NCBI RefSeq assembly: GCF_000328705.1
Contig: NC_019673.1
Coordinates: 8,691,501-8,755,500 of the forward strand
Origin: Saccharothrix espanaensis DSM 44229
GTDB taxonomy: Bacteria; Actinomycetota; Actinomycetes; Mycobacteriales; Pseudonocardiaceae
Direction: 5' to 3'
Length of the DNA stretch: 64,000 bases
Notes under the pieces: generated by a model
What the model was told of the DNA's origin: nothing
Database searches by the model: none
Seen by the model: only the letters and a program-made list of their open reading frames with translations
Shown here: piece after piece, positions 8,139 to 15,399 of the stretch
Layout: each line of letters starts with the position of its first letter
Position numbering within the stretch: the stretch's first letter is position 1
Translations under genes and position numbers: made by a program

Positions 8139-9223
8139 CGCCGCCTGTTCTCCGTCCGTTCCACGGCACTGCGCCGGAGCAGGCCCACCAGGTGCCCGGT
8201 GACCAGGTCCGGCTGTTCCATCATCACCATGTGCCCCGCGCCGGGTGCCCGGACCAGCTCGCCGTGCGGCATCTCCTCGGCCATCCGCTCGGCGTGCGAG
8301 AACGGGGTCAGCTTGTCGGCGTCGCCGCTGATCACCAGCACCTCGCAGTGCCGCAGGCCGACCAGCGCCTTGTACCGGTTGTGGGTGCCGAGCGTCTCCA
8401 GGAACTCGGTGAGCACCTGCACGGTCGTGCCGTTGATCATCTGCTCCATCAGGTCGACCAGCGACGTGCTGGCCTTGCCGTCGCCGAACGCCAGTGCCCG
8501 GATCCCGGTCCAGGTCAACGTGTTCGCCCGCCGCCGCACCCACTCCACGAACCCCGGCTGGAGGCCGGCGAGCCGACCCACGCCCAGGGTGACCGGGTTG
8601 TACCGGGACAGCACCGAGCGGGGCAGCCCGGCACCGCCGACCGCGCCCGCCGCCGTGCCGACCAGCGCCACGCCGCGCACCCGGTCGGCGAACAGCTCCG
8701 GCTGCTCCTCGGCCAGCGCCATGATCGTCATGCCGCCCATCGAGTGCCCGACCAGCACCACCGGCCCGTCGGGCACCACGGCCCGCAGCACCGAGTCCAG
8801 GTCGTGCGCGAGCTGCTCGATCGTGCTCGACTCGACCGCGCCGCGACCGGACCGGCCGTGACCGCGCTGGTCGTAGAGCACCAGGCGGACCCTCGGCCCG
8901 GTCAGCGCGGCCAGGTCGCGCCGCTGGAAGTGCCAGCACCGCCGGTCCAGCGCGAAGCCGTGCACCAGCACGACGGTCAGCTCGGGCTCGCCGCCGTCGG
9001 CCGGGTCGACCTCCTCGACCGAGAGCGGCACGCCGTCCTCGGCGGCCACGGTCGACTCGCGGGTGGGCGTGAGCCGGCCCAGCGGCTCGTCGGCCAGCGG
9101 GTCGTCGGCCTGGCGGTCGTCGGCGACCTTCTTCTGGTTCGCGGCCACGCCGACCGCGACGCCGGTGGCCGCCGCGCCCAGGATCCCGCCGGCCCAGCCG
9201 ACGGCCTTCCACAGCGTGTTCAC
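8120..9223 (-). CDS. alpha/beta hydrolase with N-terminal membrane segment
   Basis: A 367-residue serine hydrolase of the alpha/beta fold. The N-terminus has a weakly hydrophobic Gly/Ala-rich helix (residues about 7-28) that could anchor or export it. The oxyanion region is V-L-V-H-G-F, the nucleophile elbow is G-H-S-M-G-G, the acid is in S-G-D-A-D-K and the catalytic histidine is in G-A-G-H-M. The substrate is unknown. It begins with a GTG that overlaps the alr stop (GTGA) and ends inside tsaE. An alpha/beta hydrolase between alr and tsaE is a usual actinobacterial arrangement (general knowledge). Confidence 0.88.
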   Translation of the reverse strand: MNTLWKAVGWAGGILGAAATGVAVGVAANQKKVADDRQADDPLADEPLGRLTPTRESTVAAEDGVPLSVEEVDPADGGEPELTVVLVHGFALDRRCWHFQRRDLAALTGPRVRLVLYDQRGHGRSGRGAVESSTIEQLAHDLDSVLRAVVPDGPVVLVGHSMGGMTIMALAEEQPELFADRVRGVALVGTAAGAVGGAGLPRSVLSRYNPVTLGVGRLAGLQPGFVEWVRRRANTLTWTGIRALAFGDGKASTSLVDLMEQMINGTTVQVLTEFLETLGTHNRYKALVGLRHCEVLVISGDADKLTPFSHAERMAEEMPHGELVRAPGAGHMVMMEQPDLVTGHLVGLLRRSAVERTENRRRWWRRA

Positions 9224-10332
9224 CGGTAGGTCCTGGTCACCCGGGGCCGGTACATGCCGGTGACGATCTCGTAGTCGATGGTCCCGGTGATGTCGGCCCA
9301 CTCCCGGGCGGTCGGCTCGCCGTGCGTGCCCGCGCCGAACAGCACCACCTCGTCGCCCTCGGCCACCGGGTCGTCGCCGCAGTCCACCACCACCTGGTCC
9401 ATGCACACCCGGCCGACCACGGGCCGTCGCGCGCCGGCCAGCCACACGTGCATCCGGTTGGACAGGGTGCGCGGCACGCCGTCGGCGTACCCGACGGGCA
9501 CCAGCGCCACGGTCGTCCCGGTCTTGGCCGTCCAGCTCATCCCGTAGGACACCGACTCGCCGGCCGGGATGCGCTTGGCCAGCGCCACCGACGAGCGGAA
9601 CGTCATCACCGGCCGCAGGTCGAACGGCTCCGGCACCGGGTTCAGCCCGTACGCCGCGATCCCCGGCCGGACCAGGTCGAAGTGCAGGTCGGGGCGGGTC
9701 AGCACGGCCGCCGAGTTGGCCAGGTGCCGGATCGGGTCCAACCCGGCCGCCACCGCCTCGCGGTAGGCGTCGTCGAACCGCTCGGCCTGCGCGTCGGTCG
9801 CCGGGTGCCCGATCTCGTCGGCGACCGCCAGGTGCGACCACACCGCGTGCACCCGCACCTCGGGCGTGGCCGCGGCCTTCTCCACCAGCGCGCCCCACTC
9901 GTCGGGCCGGGACCCGTTGCGGGACAGCCCGGTGTCGATCTTGAGGTGGACCCGGGCCGGCCGGCCGACCCCCCGCGCCGCCTCGGCCACGGCGGCCAGC
10001 TGCCGCAGCGAGGACACCGACAGGTCGACGCCCGCCTCGACGCCCGGCGCGTAGTCCGTGCCCGCCGGGTCCAGCCAGGACAGCACCGGCGCGGAGATCC
10101 CGGCGGCGCGCAGCACCAGCGCCTCGGCCAGCGAGCACGAGCCCAGCCAGGTCGCGCCCGCCTCCAGGGCGGCTCTGGCCACCTCCACGGCACCGTGGCC
10201 GTACCCGTCGGCCTTGACCACGACCATCGTCTCGGCGCGGGACGCCAAGCGGGCCAGGTACTCGACGTTGTGCCGGAGGTTGTCGAGGTCGATCACGACC
10301 TCAGCGCGAGGAGCGGCCATAACACCGTTCAT
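9220..10332 (-). CDS. alr: alanine racemase
   Basis: PLP-dependent interconversion of L- and D-alanine for peptidoglycan precursors. The protein has 370 residues from ATG 10332. The cofactor lysine is K40 in V-V-V-K-A-D-G-Y-G-H-G. The second-subunit catalytic tyrosine region is E-S-V-S-Y-G-M-S-W, and the C-terminal beta domain includes V-G-R-V-C-M-D-Q. A second ATG at 10320 would remove four residues and is equally plausible; neither has a strong ribosome binding site. It follows nnr and is coupled to the downstream hydrolase by a GTGA overlap. Confidence 0.96.
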   Translation of the reverse strand: MNGVMAAPRAEVVIDLDNLRHNVEYLARLASRAETMVVVKADGYGHGAVEVARAALEAGATWLGSCSLAEALVLRAAGISAPVLSWLDPAGTDYAPGVEAGVDLSVSSLRQLAAVAEAARGVGRPARVHLKIDTGLSRNGSRPDEWGALVEKAAATPEVRVHAVWSHLAVADEIGHPATDAQAERFDDAYREAVAAGLDPIRHLANSAAVLTRPDLHFDLVRPGIAAYGLNPVPEPFDLRPVMTFRSSVALAKRIPAGESVSYGMSWTAKTGTTVALVPVGYADGVPRTLSNRMHVWLAGARRPVVGRVCMDQVVVDCGDDPVAEGDEVVLFGAGTHGEPTAREWADITGTIDYEIVTGMYRPRVTRTYR

Positions 10333-10373
10333 GGTGACACAGGGTGGGTGCGGCGGGCGCGCGCGGGCGCGGG

Positions 10374-11774
10374 TCAGGACGCCTCCCGCCGCGCGGCGCG
10401 GATCGCGTCCGGCACCGCCGACAGCAGCGCCGACGCCGGGATCGGCGCGCCGTCGGCGGCCAGCTCGGCCGCCAGGACGTGCACCCGGGCGGCGCAACCG
10501 GCCGCGAGCAACGGGTCCAGCCCGGCCGCCAGCAGCGAGCCGATCAGGCCGGAGAGGACGTCGCCGGAGCCCGCCGTGGCGGCCCACGACGTGCGGGCGC
10601 GGTTGACCAGGACCCGGCCGTCCGGCGCGGCGACGACCGTGGCGTGCCCCTTGAGCAGGACCACGGCGTCGAACTTCCCGGCGGCGCGCCGGGCCGCCGC
10701 CACCCGGTCCGGCCCCACCTCGCCGGCCAGCCGCTCGAACTCGCGGTCGTGCGGGGTGAGCACGACCGGGGTGTCCGGGTCGCGGGCGTCCCACAGGTCC
10801 GGGTTGTTGGCCAGCATGGTGATCGCGTCGGCGTCCGCGCACACCGGCACCCCGGCCTCCAGCACCGTGCGCAGCACGTCCTCCGCACCGAGCCCGGTGC
10901 CCAGGCCCGGCCCGACCACCCAGGACTGCACGCGGCCCGCGTCGGTGATCGACCCGGTGCAGATCGCCTCCGGCCACTGCGCCCGGACGCCCTCGGCCGC
11001 CGCGCCCGCGTACCGGACCATCCCGGAGGTGGCCAGCAGCGCCGACCCGGTCGCCAGCACGGCCGCGCCGGGGTAGGTCGCCGAACCGGCGGCGACGCCG
11101 GTGACCCCCTGGGTGTACTTGTCGTCGTCCCGACCGGGCACCGGCCAGGCCGCGCCGACGTCCGCGAGGTCGAGCTCGACCAGGTCCGGCCCGCCGAGCT
11201 CGGGCTCCAGCCCGAGGTCGACCAGGCGCACCTCGCCGCAGTCGGCCAGCGCGTGCACGGGTTTGAGGCAGCCGAACGTAACGGTGACGTCGGCCCGCAC
11301 GGCGGGCCCGTCGACCGCCCCGGTGTCCGGGTCGACGCCGCTGGGCGAGTCGACCGCGAGCACCGGCGCGTCGAGGTGGGCGACGTGCTCGGCCGCGGCG
11401 GGCCGCAGCGGGCCGCGCCCGGAGAGCCCCACGATCCCGTCCACCACCAGGTCGACGTCGCGCAGCCGGTCGACCACCCGCCCGCCGGCCCGGCGGAACG
11501 CGGCGAGCCCCTCGGCGTGCGCCCGAGCCGGGTCGAGCAGCACCGCGGACACCGCGATCCCGCGCCGCAGCAGGTAGTACCCGGCCCACAGCGCGTCGCC
11601 GCCGTTGTTGCCCGCGCCGACCAGCAGCCCGACCCGCCGCCGGCCGTCGAGCAGGTCCACCGCGGCGACGGCCACGCCGAACGCCGCCCGCCGCATCAAC
11701 GACCCGGCGGGCACCCGCGCCAGCACGCGCTCCTCGGCCGCCCGAACCCGATCAGTGGTCCACAGTCCCCGCAT
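10374..11774 (-). CDS. nnr: bifunctional NAD(P)H-hydrate epimerase / ADP-dependent dehydratase
   Basis: Repairs damaged NAD(P)H hydrates. Residues 1 to about 205 form the YjeF_N epimerase domain with the nucleotide loop G-A-G-N-N-G-G-D and the V-D-S-P-S-G-V-D motif. Residues about 210-466 form the carbohydrate-kinase-like dehydratase with V-V-L-T-P-H-D-R-E-F and T-A-G-S-G-D-V-L-S-G-L. The 466-residue length fits the fused bacterial enzyme. It lies 40 bp upstream of alr on the same strand and downstream of glmS. Confidence 0.94.
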   Translation of the reverse strand: MRGLWTTDRVRAAEERVLARVPAGSLMRRAAFGVAVAAVDLLDGRRRVGLLVGAGNNGGDALWAGYYLLRRGIAVSAVLLDPARAHAEGLAAFRRAGGRVVDRLRDVDLVVDGIVGLSGRGPLRPAAAEHVAHLDAPVLAVDSPSGVDPDTGAVDGPAVRADVTVTFGCLKPVHALADCGEVRLVDLGLEPELGGPDLVELDLADVGAAWPVPGRDDDKYTQGVTGVAAGSATYPGAAVLATGSALLATSGMVRYAGAAAEGVRAQWPEAICTGSITDAGRVQSWVVGPGLGTGLGAEDVLRTVLEAGVPVCADADAITMLANNPDLWDARDPDTPVVLTPHDREFERLAGEVGPDRVAAARRAAGKFDAVVLLKGHATVVAAPDGRVLVNRARTSWAATAGSGDVLSGLIGSLLAAGLDPLLAAGCAARVHVLAAELAADGAPIPASALLSAVPDAIRAARREAS

Positions 11775-11859
11775 AGCGCGACAGCCTGCCTCCTCGCCGC
11801 GGTCGGCGCACCGCCAGGGGGCGGGCTGATCGCCGCGGGCTGATCCGCCGGGTGGCGGA

Positions 11860-13722
11860 CTACTCGACCGTCACGGACTTGGCCAGGTTGCGCGGCTTGT
11901 CCACGTCGTAGCCCCGGCTGCGGGCGATCTCGGCGGCCAGCACCTGCAACGGCACGGTGGAGATCAGCGGCTGGAGCAGCGTCGGCACCGCGGGCACCTC
12001 GATGAGGTGGTCGGCGAACGGCCGGACCGTCTCGTCGCCCTCCTCGGCGATCACGATGGTCCGCGCGCCGCGCGCCTGGATCTCGCTGATGTTGGACACC
12101 AGCTTGGAGTGCAGCACCGCGCGGCCCTTGGGCGAGGGCATGACCACCACGACCGGCAGCCCCTCCTCGATCAGCGCGATCGGCCCGTGCTTGAGCTCGC
12201 CCGCCGCGAAGCCCTCGGCGTGCATGTAGGCCAGTTCCTTGAGCTTGAGCGCGCCTTCCAGCGCCACCGGGTAGCCGACGTGGCGGCCCAGGAACAGCAC
12301 GGCCTTCGAGTCGGCCAGCTCACGGCCGAGCGCGCGCACCTGCCCGACGGTCTCCAGCACCCGCTGCACGGCGTGCGGCATGGCCTCCAGCTCGTGGAAC
12401 TCGCGGGCCACCTCGTCCGGGTACTTGGTGCCGCGCGCCTGCGCCAGCGCCAAGCCGACCAGGTAGTTCGCCGCGATCTGGGCCAGGAACGCCTTGGTCG
12501 ACGCCACGCCGATCTCCGGGCCGGCGTGCGTGTAGAGCACGGCGTCGGATTCCCGCGGGATCTGCGCGCCGTTGGTGTTGCACACGGCCAACACGCGCGC
12601 CTTCTGCGCACGGGCGTGCCTTACGGCTTCCAGGGTGTCCGCGGTCTCGCCGGACTGCGACACCGCGACGACCAGCGTGTCCCGGTCCAGCACCGGGTCC
12701 CGGTAGCGGAACTCGGAGGCCAGCTCCACCTCGACCGGCAGCCGGGTCCAGTGCTCGATGGCGTACTTGGCCACCAGCCCCGAGTGGTAGGCCGAGCCGC
12801 AGGCCACCACGAACACCTTGTCGACGTCGCGCAGGTCCTGGTCGGACAGGCGCTGCTCGTCCAGCACGATCCGGCCGTCCCGGAAGTGGCCGCGCAGCGT
12901 GTTCGCGAGCGCTTCGGGCTGCTCCTCGATCTCCTTGAGCATGAAGTACTCGTGGCCGCCCTTCTCGGCGGCCGAGAGGTCCCAGTTGACCGTGAAGGGC
13001 TTGGCCTCGGCGGCCTCGCCGTCGAAGTCGGTGACGGTGTAGCCGGACCGGTCGATCACCACGACCTGGTCCTGGCCCAGCTCCACGGCCTCGCGGGTGT
13101 GCTCGATGAACGCCGACACGTCCGAGGCGACGAACGTCTCGCCCTCGCCGACCCCGACCACGAGCGGGGACGAGCGGCGCGCGGCGATCACCGTGTCCGG
13201 CTCGTCGGCGTGCGTCACGACGAGCGTGAACGCGCCTTCGAGGCGGCGGACCACGGCGCGCACGCTGGCCGCGAGGTCGCCCTTGGTGTCGCCCTCGGCG
13301 TAGGCGAACGCGATCAGGTGGGCGGTGGTCTCGGTGTCGGTGTCGCTGCTCATCTCGACGCCGCGCGCTTCGAGCTCGGCGCGCAGGGCGGCGAAGTTCT
13401 CGATGATCCCGTTGTGCACCACGGCGACCCGGCCGCTCACGTCGCGGTGCGGGTGGGAGTTGCGGTCGATCGGCGCGCCGTGCGTCGCCCACCGGGTGTG
13501 CCCCATGCCCGCGGTGCCCGCGAACGCCTCGCGACCGACCTCGTCCAGCCGGGCCTCCAGGTTGCCCAGCCGACCCGCCTTGCGCTCCACGGCCAGGCCG
13601 CCCCCGCCGTCGAGGACGGCGACGCCCGCCGAGTCGTAGCCCCGGTACTCCAGCCGCCGCAGCCCGTCGAGCACTACGTCCAGCGCCGAGCGGTGGCCCA
13701 CGTATCCCACGATTCCGCACAC
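11860..13722 (-). CDS. glmS: glucosamine-fructose-6-phosphate aminotransferase GlmS
   Basis: Converts fructose-6-phosphate and glutamine to glucosamine-6-phosphate, the entry to UDP-GlcNAc and peptidoglycan. I chose GTG 13722 because it places the catalytic cysteine at position 2 (M-C-G-I-V-G-Y-V), as the N-terminal nucleophile domain requires. That gives 620 residues. The glutaminase part carries G-H-T-R-W-A-T-H-G and H-N-G-I-I-E-N. Two SIS sugar-isomerase domains follow (C-G-S-A-Y-H-S-G; S-Q-S-G-E-T-A-D-T; E-G-A-L-K-L-K-E). It ends D-K-P-R-N-L-A-K-S-V-T-V-E, typical of GlmS. I see no glmS ribozyme in the 134-bp leader. Confidence 0.97.
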   Translation of the reverse strand: MCGIVGYVGHRSALDVVLDGLRRLEYRGYDSAGVAVLDGGGGLAVERKAGRLGNLEARLDEVGREAFAGTAGMGHTRWATHGAPIDRNSHPHRDVSGRVAVVHNGIIENFAALRAELEARGVEMSSDTDTETTAHLIAFAYAEGDTKGDLAASVRAVVRRLEGAFTLVVTHADEPDTVIAARRSSPLVVGVGEGETFVASDVSAFIEHTREAVELGQDQVVVIDRSGYTVTDFDGEAAEAKPFTVNWDLSAAEKGGHEYFMLKEIEEQPEALANTLRGHFRDGRIVLDEQRLSDQDLRDVDKVFVVACGSAYHSGLVAKYAIEHWTRLPVEVELASEFRYRDPVLDRDTLVVAVSQSGETADTLEAVRHARAQKARVLAVCNTNGAQIPRESDAVLYTHAGPEIGVASTKAFLAQIAANYLVGLALAQARGTKYPDEVAREFHELEAMPHAVQRVLETVGQVRALGRELADSKAVLFLGRHVGYPVALEGALKLKELAYMHAEGFAAGELKHGPIALIEEGLPVVVVMPSPKGRAVLHSKLVSNISEIQARGARTIVIAEEGDETVRPFADHLIEVPAVPTLLQPLISTVPLQVLAAEIARSRGYDVDKPRNLAKSVTVE

Positions 13723-13856
13723 GCCGCACAGAGTAACCAGACCAGCGGCGTCACCCGATAGGGCCACTGGAGGATGTTTACCCAGGTCACAGCTCCAAGT
13801 GGTGTAGACCAATCGGGACGCGCGGACCCGGTGCCCGATCGACTACCGTTGCGCCG

Positions 13857-14702
13857 GTGAGCGGCTACTCGGCGAAGCAGGTGCTCGACCAGCTCAGCAG
13901 GCCCGGCGAGCACCCGGTCCTGCGCGGTGACCTGGCCCTGGTCGGGCTGCCCGGCCTGGTCTACACCCCGGCGGCGGGCCTCGGCCTGCCCGCGGTGGCC
14001 TTCGGGCACGGCTGGTTGCAGCCGGTCGAGCGGTACCGGGCGCTGCTGCGGCACCTGGCGTCGTGGGGCGTCGTCGCCGCCGCGCCGGGCACCCAGCGCG
14101 GGCCGCTGATGTCGTCCCGGCTGCTCGCCGGGAACCTGCGCACCACCCTCGACATCTGCACCGGCGTGCGCTTGGGCGACGGCGACATCAGCGTCGACTC
14201 CGAGCGGCTCGCGGTCGCCGGGCACTCGATGGGCGGCGGCGCGGCCGTGCTCGCGGCGACCGAGGACGAGCGGGTGCGGGCGGTCGTGACGTTCGCCGCA
14301 TCGGAGGCCCGCCCGTCCGCGCTGGACGCGGCCCGCCGGGTGCGCGTGCCGGGCCTGCACCTGGCCGGCGGCGAGGACCGAATCGCCCCGCCGGTCGGTC
14401 ACGCGGAGGCGATCGCCGAGGCGTGGGCCGGGCCGGTGCAGCTGCGGATGCTGCCGAAGACCAGCCACCTCGGGTTCGCCGAGGGCCGGCACTGGAGCGA
14501 ACTCCTGCTCGACGGCAAGGGCGAGCGCGCGGCCCAGAAGCTCGCCAGGGCCCTGACCACGGCGTTCCTGCTGCGGGTGCTCAAGGGCGACAAGCGCTGG
14601 GACGCCCTGCTGGACAACGACGTCAAGGGCGCGCCCCTGACCTACCAACGCAGCGCCTCCGGCGCCATCGCCGCCACCCAAACGCAACACGTGTCGCGCT
14701 AA
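13857..14702 (+). CDS. alpha/beta hydrolase, dienelactone hydrolase/lipase-like
   Basis: A 281-residue hydrolase starting at GTG 13857, divergent from glmS. The nucleophile is Ser124 in G-H-S-M-G-G. A histidine-glycine oxyanion region (A-F-G-H-G-W) lies at 48-53, and the acid and histidine appear in G-G-E-D-R-I-A-P and K-T-S-H-L-G-F. There is no signal peptide, so it is probably cytoplasmic. The substrate is unknown; chlorophyllase/PET-hydrolase-like esterases have a similar core. The last codons (T-Q-H-V-S-R-stop) are encoded by the first of four CACGTG palindromes, so the C-terminus may have been reshaped by that repeat. Confidence 0.8.
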   Translation: MSGYSAKQVLDQLSRPGEHPVLRGDLALVGLPGLVYTPAAGLGLPAVAFGHGWLQPVERYRALLRHLASWGVVAAAPGTQRGPLMSSRLLAGNLRTTLDICTGVRLGDGDISVDSERLAVAGHSMGGGAAVLAATEDERVRAVVTFAASEARPSALDAARRVRVPGLHLAGGEDRIAPPVGHAEAIAEAWAGPVQLRMLPKTSHLGFAEGRHWSELLLDGKGERAAQKLARALTTAFLLRVLKGDKRWDALLDNDVKGAPLTYQRSASGAIAATQTQHVSR

Positions 14703-14834
14703 GCGACGAACACCGGCCAGCCGTCCCCACAAACGCGACACGTGTTGCGCTAAGTGGCAGACAGTCAACCGCCGCCCCTCCTAACGCGACACGTGTTGCG
14801 GTAAGCGCTTTCCCCTAACGCGACACGTGTTGCG
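14683..14834. repeat. four-copy CACGTG-centred palindrome cluster
   Basis: A 16-bp near-palindrome occurs at 14683-14698 (CGCAACACGTGTCGCG) and, in the reverse orientation, at 14734-14749, 14785-14800 and 14819-14834 (all CGCGACACGTGTTGCG). Start-to-start distances are 51, 51 and 34 bp, all multiples of 17. Copy 1 is the exact reverse complement of the others and contains the hydrolase C-terminus. Flanks also recur (AACGCG..., GCTAAG). The spacing and orientation are regular, but the spacers are dissimilar and there are no cas genes, so this is not a CRISPR array. Confidence 0.85.
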
Positions 14835-14861
14835 TCAGCCGATGCGGTCGTGACGCAGGGG

Positions 14862-14901
14862 CGTGGGCCCCGGTCCCGGGAGTCCGGGGTCGAGGCCCAC
14901 G
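14862..14901 (-). terminator. hairpin after the 158-residue protein gene
   Basis: Outer arms CGTGGG/CCCACG (14862-14867 with 14896-14901) and inner arms CCCCGG/CCGGGG enclose a 10-nt loop, about 20 bp downstream of the minus-strand stop at 14923. It probably ends the three-gene ESX-accessory transcript. Confidence 0.5.
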
Positions 14902-14922
14902 TCCGTCAAGCCGTCAACGGGG

Positions 14923-15399
14923 TCAGGTGAGCCAGCTCTGGCCGCCGAAGTCGTCGTCATCGTCGACGGGCGCGCGTCGGCGGGGTGCCGGGCGGACCGG
15001 GGGCGGGGACGGGACCGCCGGGGGTGGCGGCGGTGGGGTGACCGGGGGCTGCGGCGGGGGCGGGGTGGCCGTCGGCGGGCCCGCGGCCCAGCCGGTGCCG
15101 GGGGCCTGGGCTTCGTAGGTCGGCTCGTCGTCCTCGCTGCCGAAGCGGAACTCGCCGCTCTTCTTCTCCGTCGCCGCCGCGGTGCCCCAGCCGCCGGCCG
15201 CCTTCTGGCGCTTGCCGGCCTCCTGGATCCGCTCGATGGTCTTCTCGGCCACCGCGGCCTGCTTGTCCAGGCTCGCACCCGCCTTGTCCCGGGCTTCCCG
15301 GGAGTGGCGCTCCCGCAGCTCGCGACGGTCCGCGTGCTCCCGGGAGATCTCGTCCATCCGGCTCTTCGCCGCCGCCAGGCGGTCGGACGCGACGCTCAT
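14923..15399 (-). CDS. small coiled-coil protein with Pro-rich region and acidic C-terminal tail, ESX-associated
   Basis: A 158-residue protein I do not recognise. Residues 1-72 are charged and helical (repeated R/E/K/A, likely coiled coil). Residues about 105-140 are proline-rich. The end is D-D-D-D-D-F-G-G-Q-S-W-L-T. No signal peptide or membrane segment is seen. The start ATG overlaps the stop of the 982-residue gene (ATGA), so the two are translationally coupled. The 142-residue protein at 23065-23493, beside the WXG100 pair, has a similar helical N-terminus and a matching acidic D-D-x-D-F tail. A role as ESX chaperone or adaptor is plausible but not shown. Confidence 0.6.
   Translation of the reverse strand: MSVASDRLAAAKSRMDEISREHADRRELRERHSREARDKAGASLDKQAAVAEKTIERIQEAGKRQKAAGGWGTAAATEKKSGEFRFGSEDDEPTYEAQAPGTGWAAGPPTATPPPPQPPVTPPPPPPAVPSPPPVRPAPRRRAPVDDDDDFGGQSWLT

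Noticed and set aside
13723..13856. A glmS ribozyme in the glmS leader
   Set aside because: The 134-bp divergent spacer shows no ribozyme core, and this ribozyme is typical of Gram-positive low-GC bacteria.
14683..14834. A short CRISPR-like repeat array
   Set aside because: The repeats are 16-bp palindromes in both orientations, spacers are 18-35 bp and unequal, and no cas genes are present.
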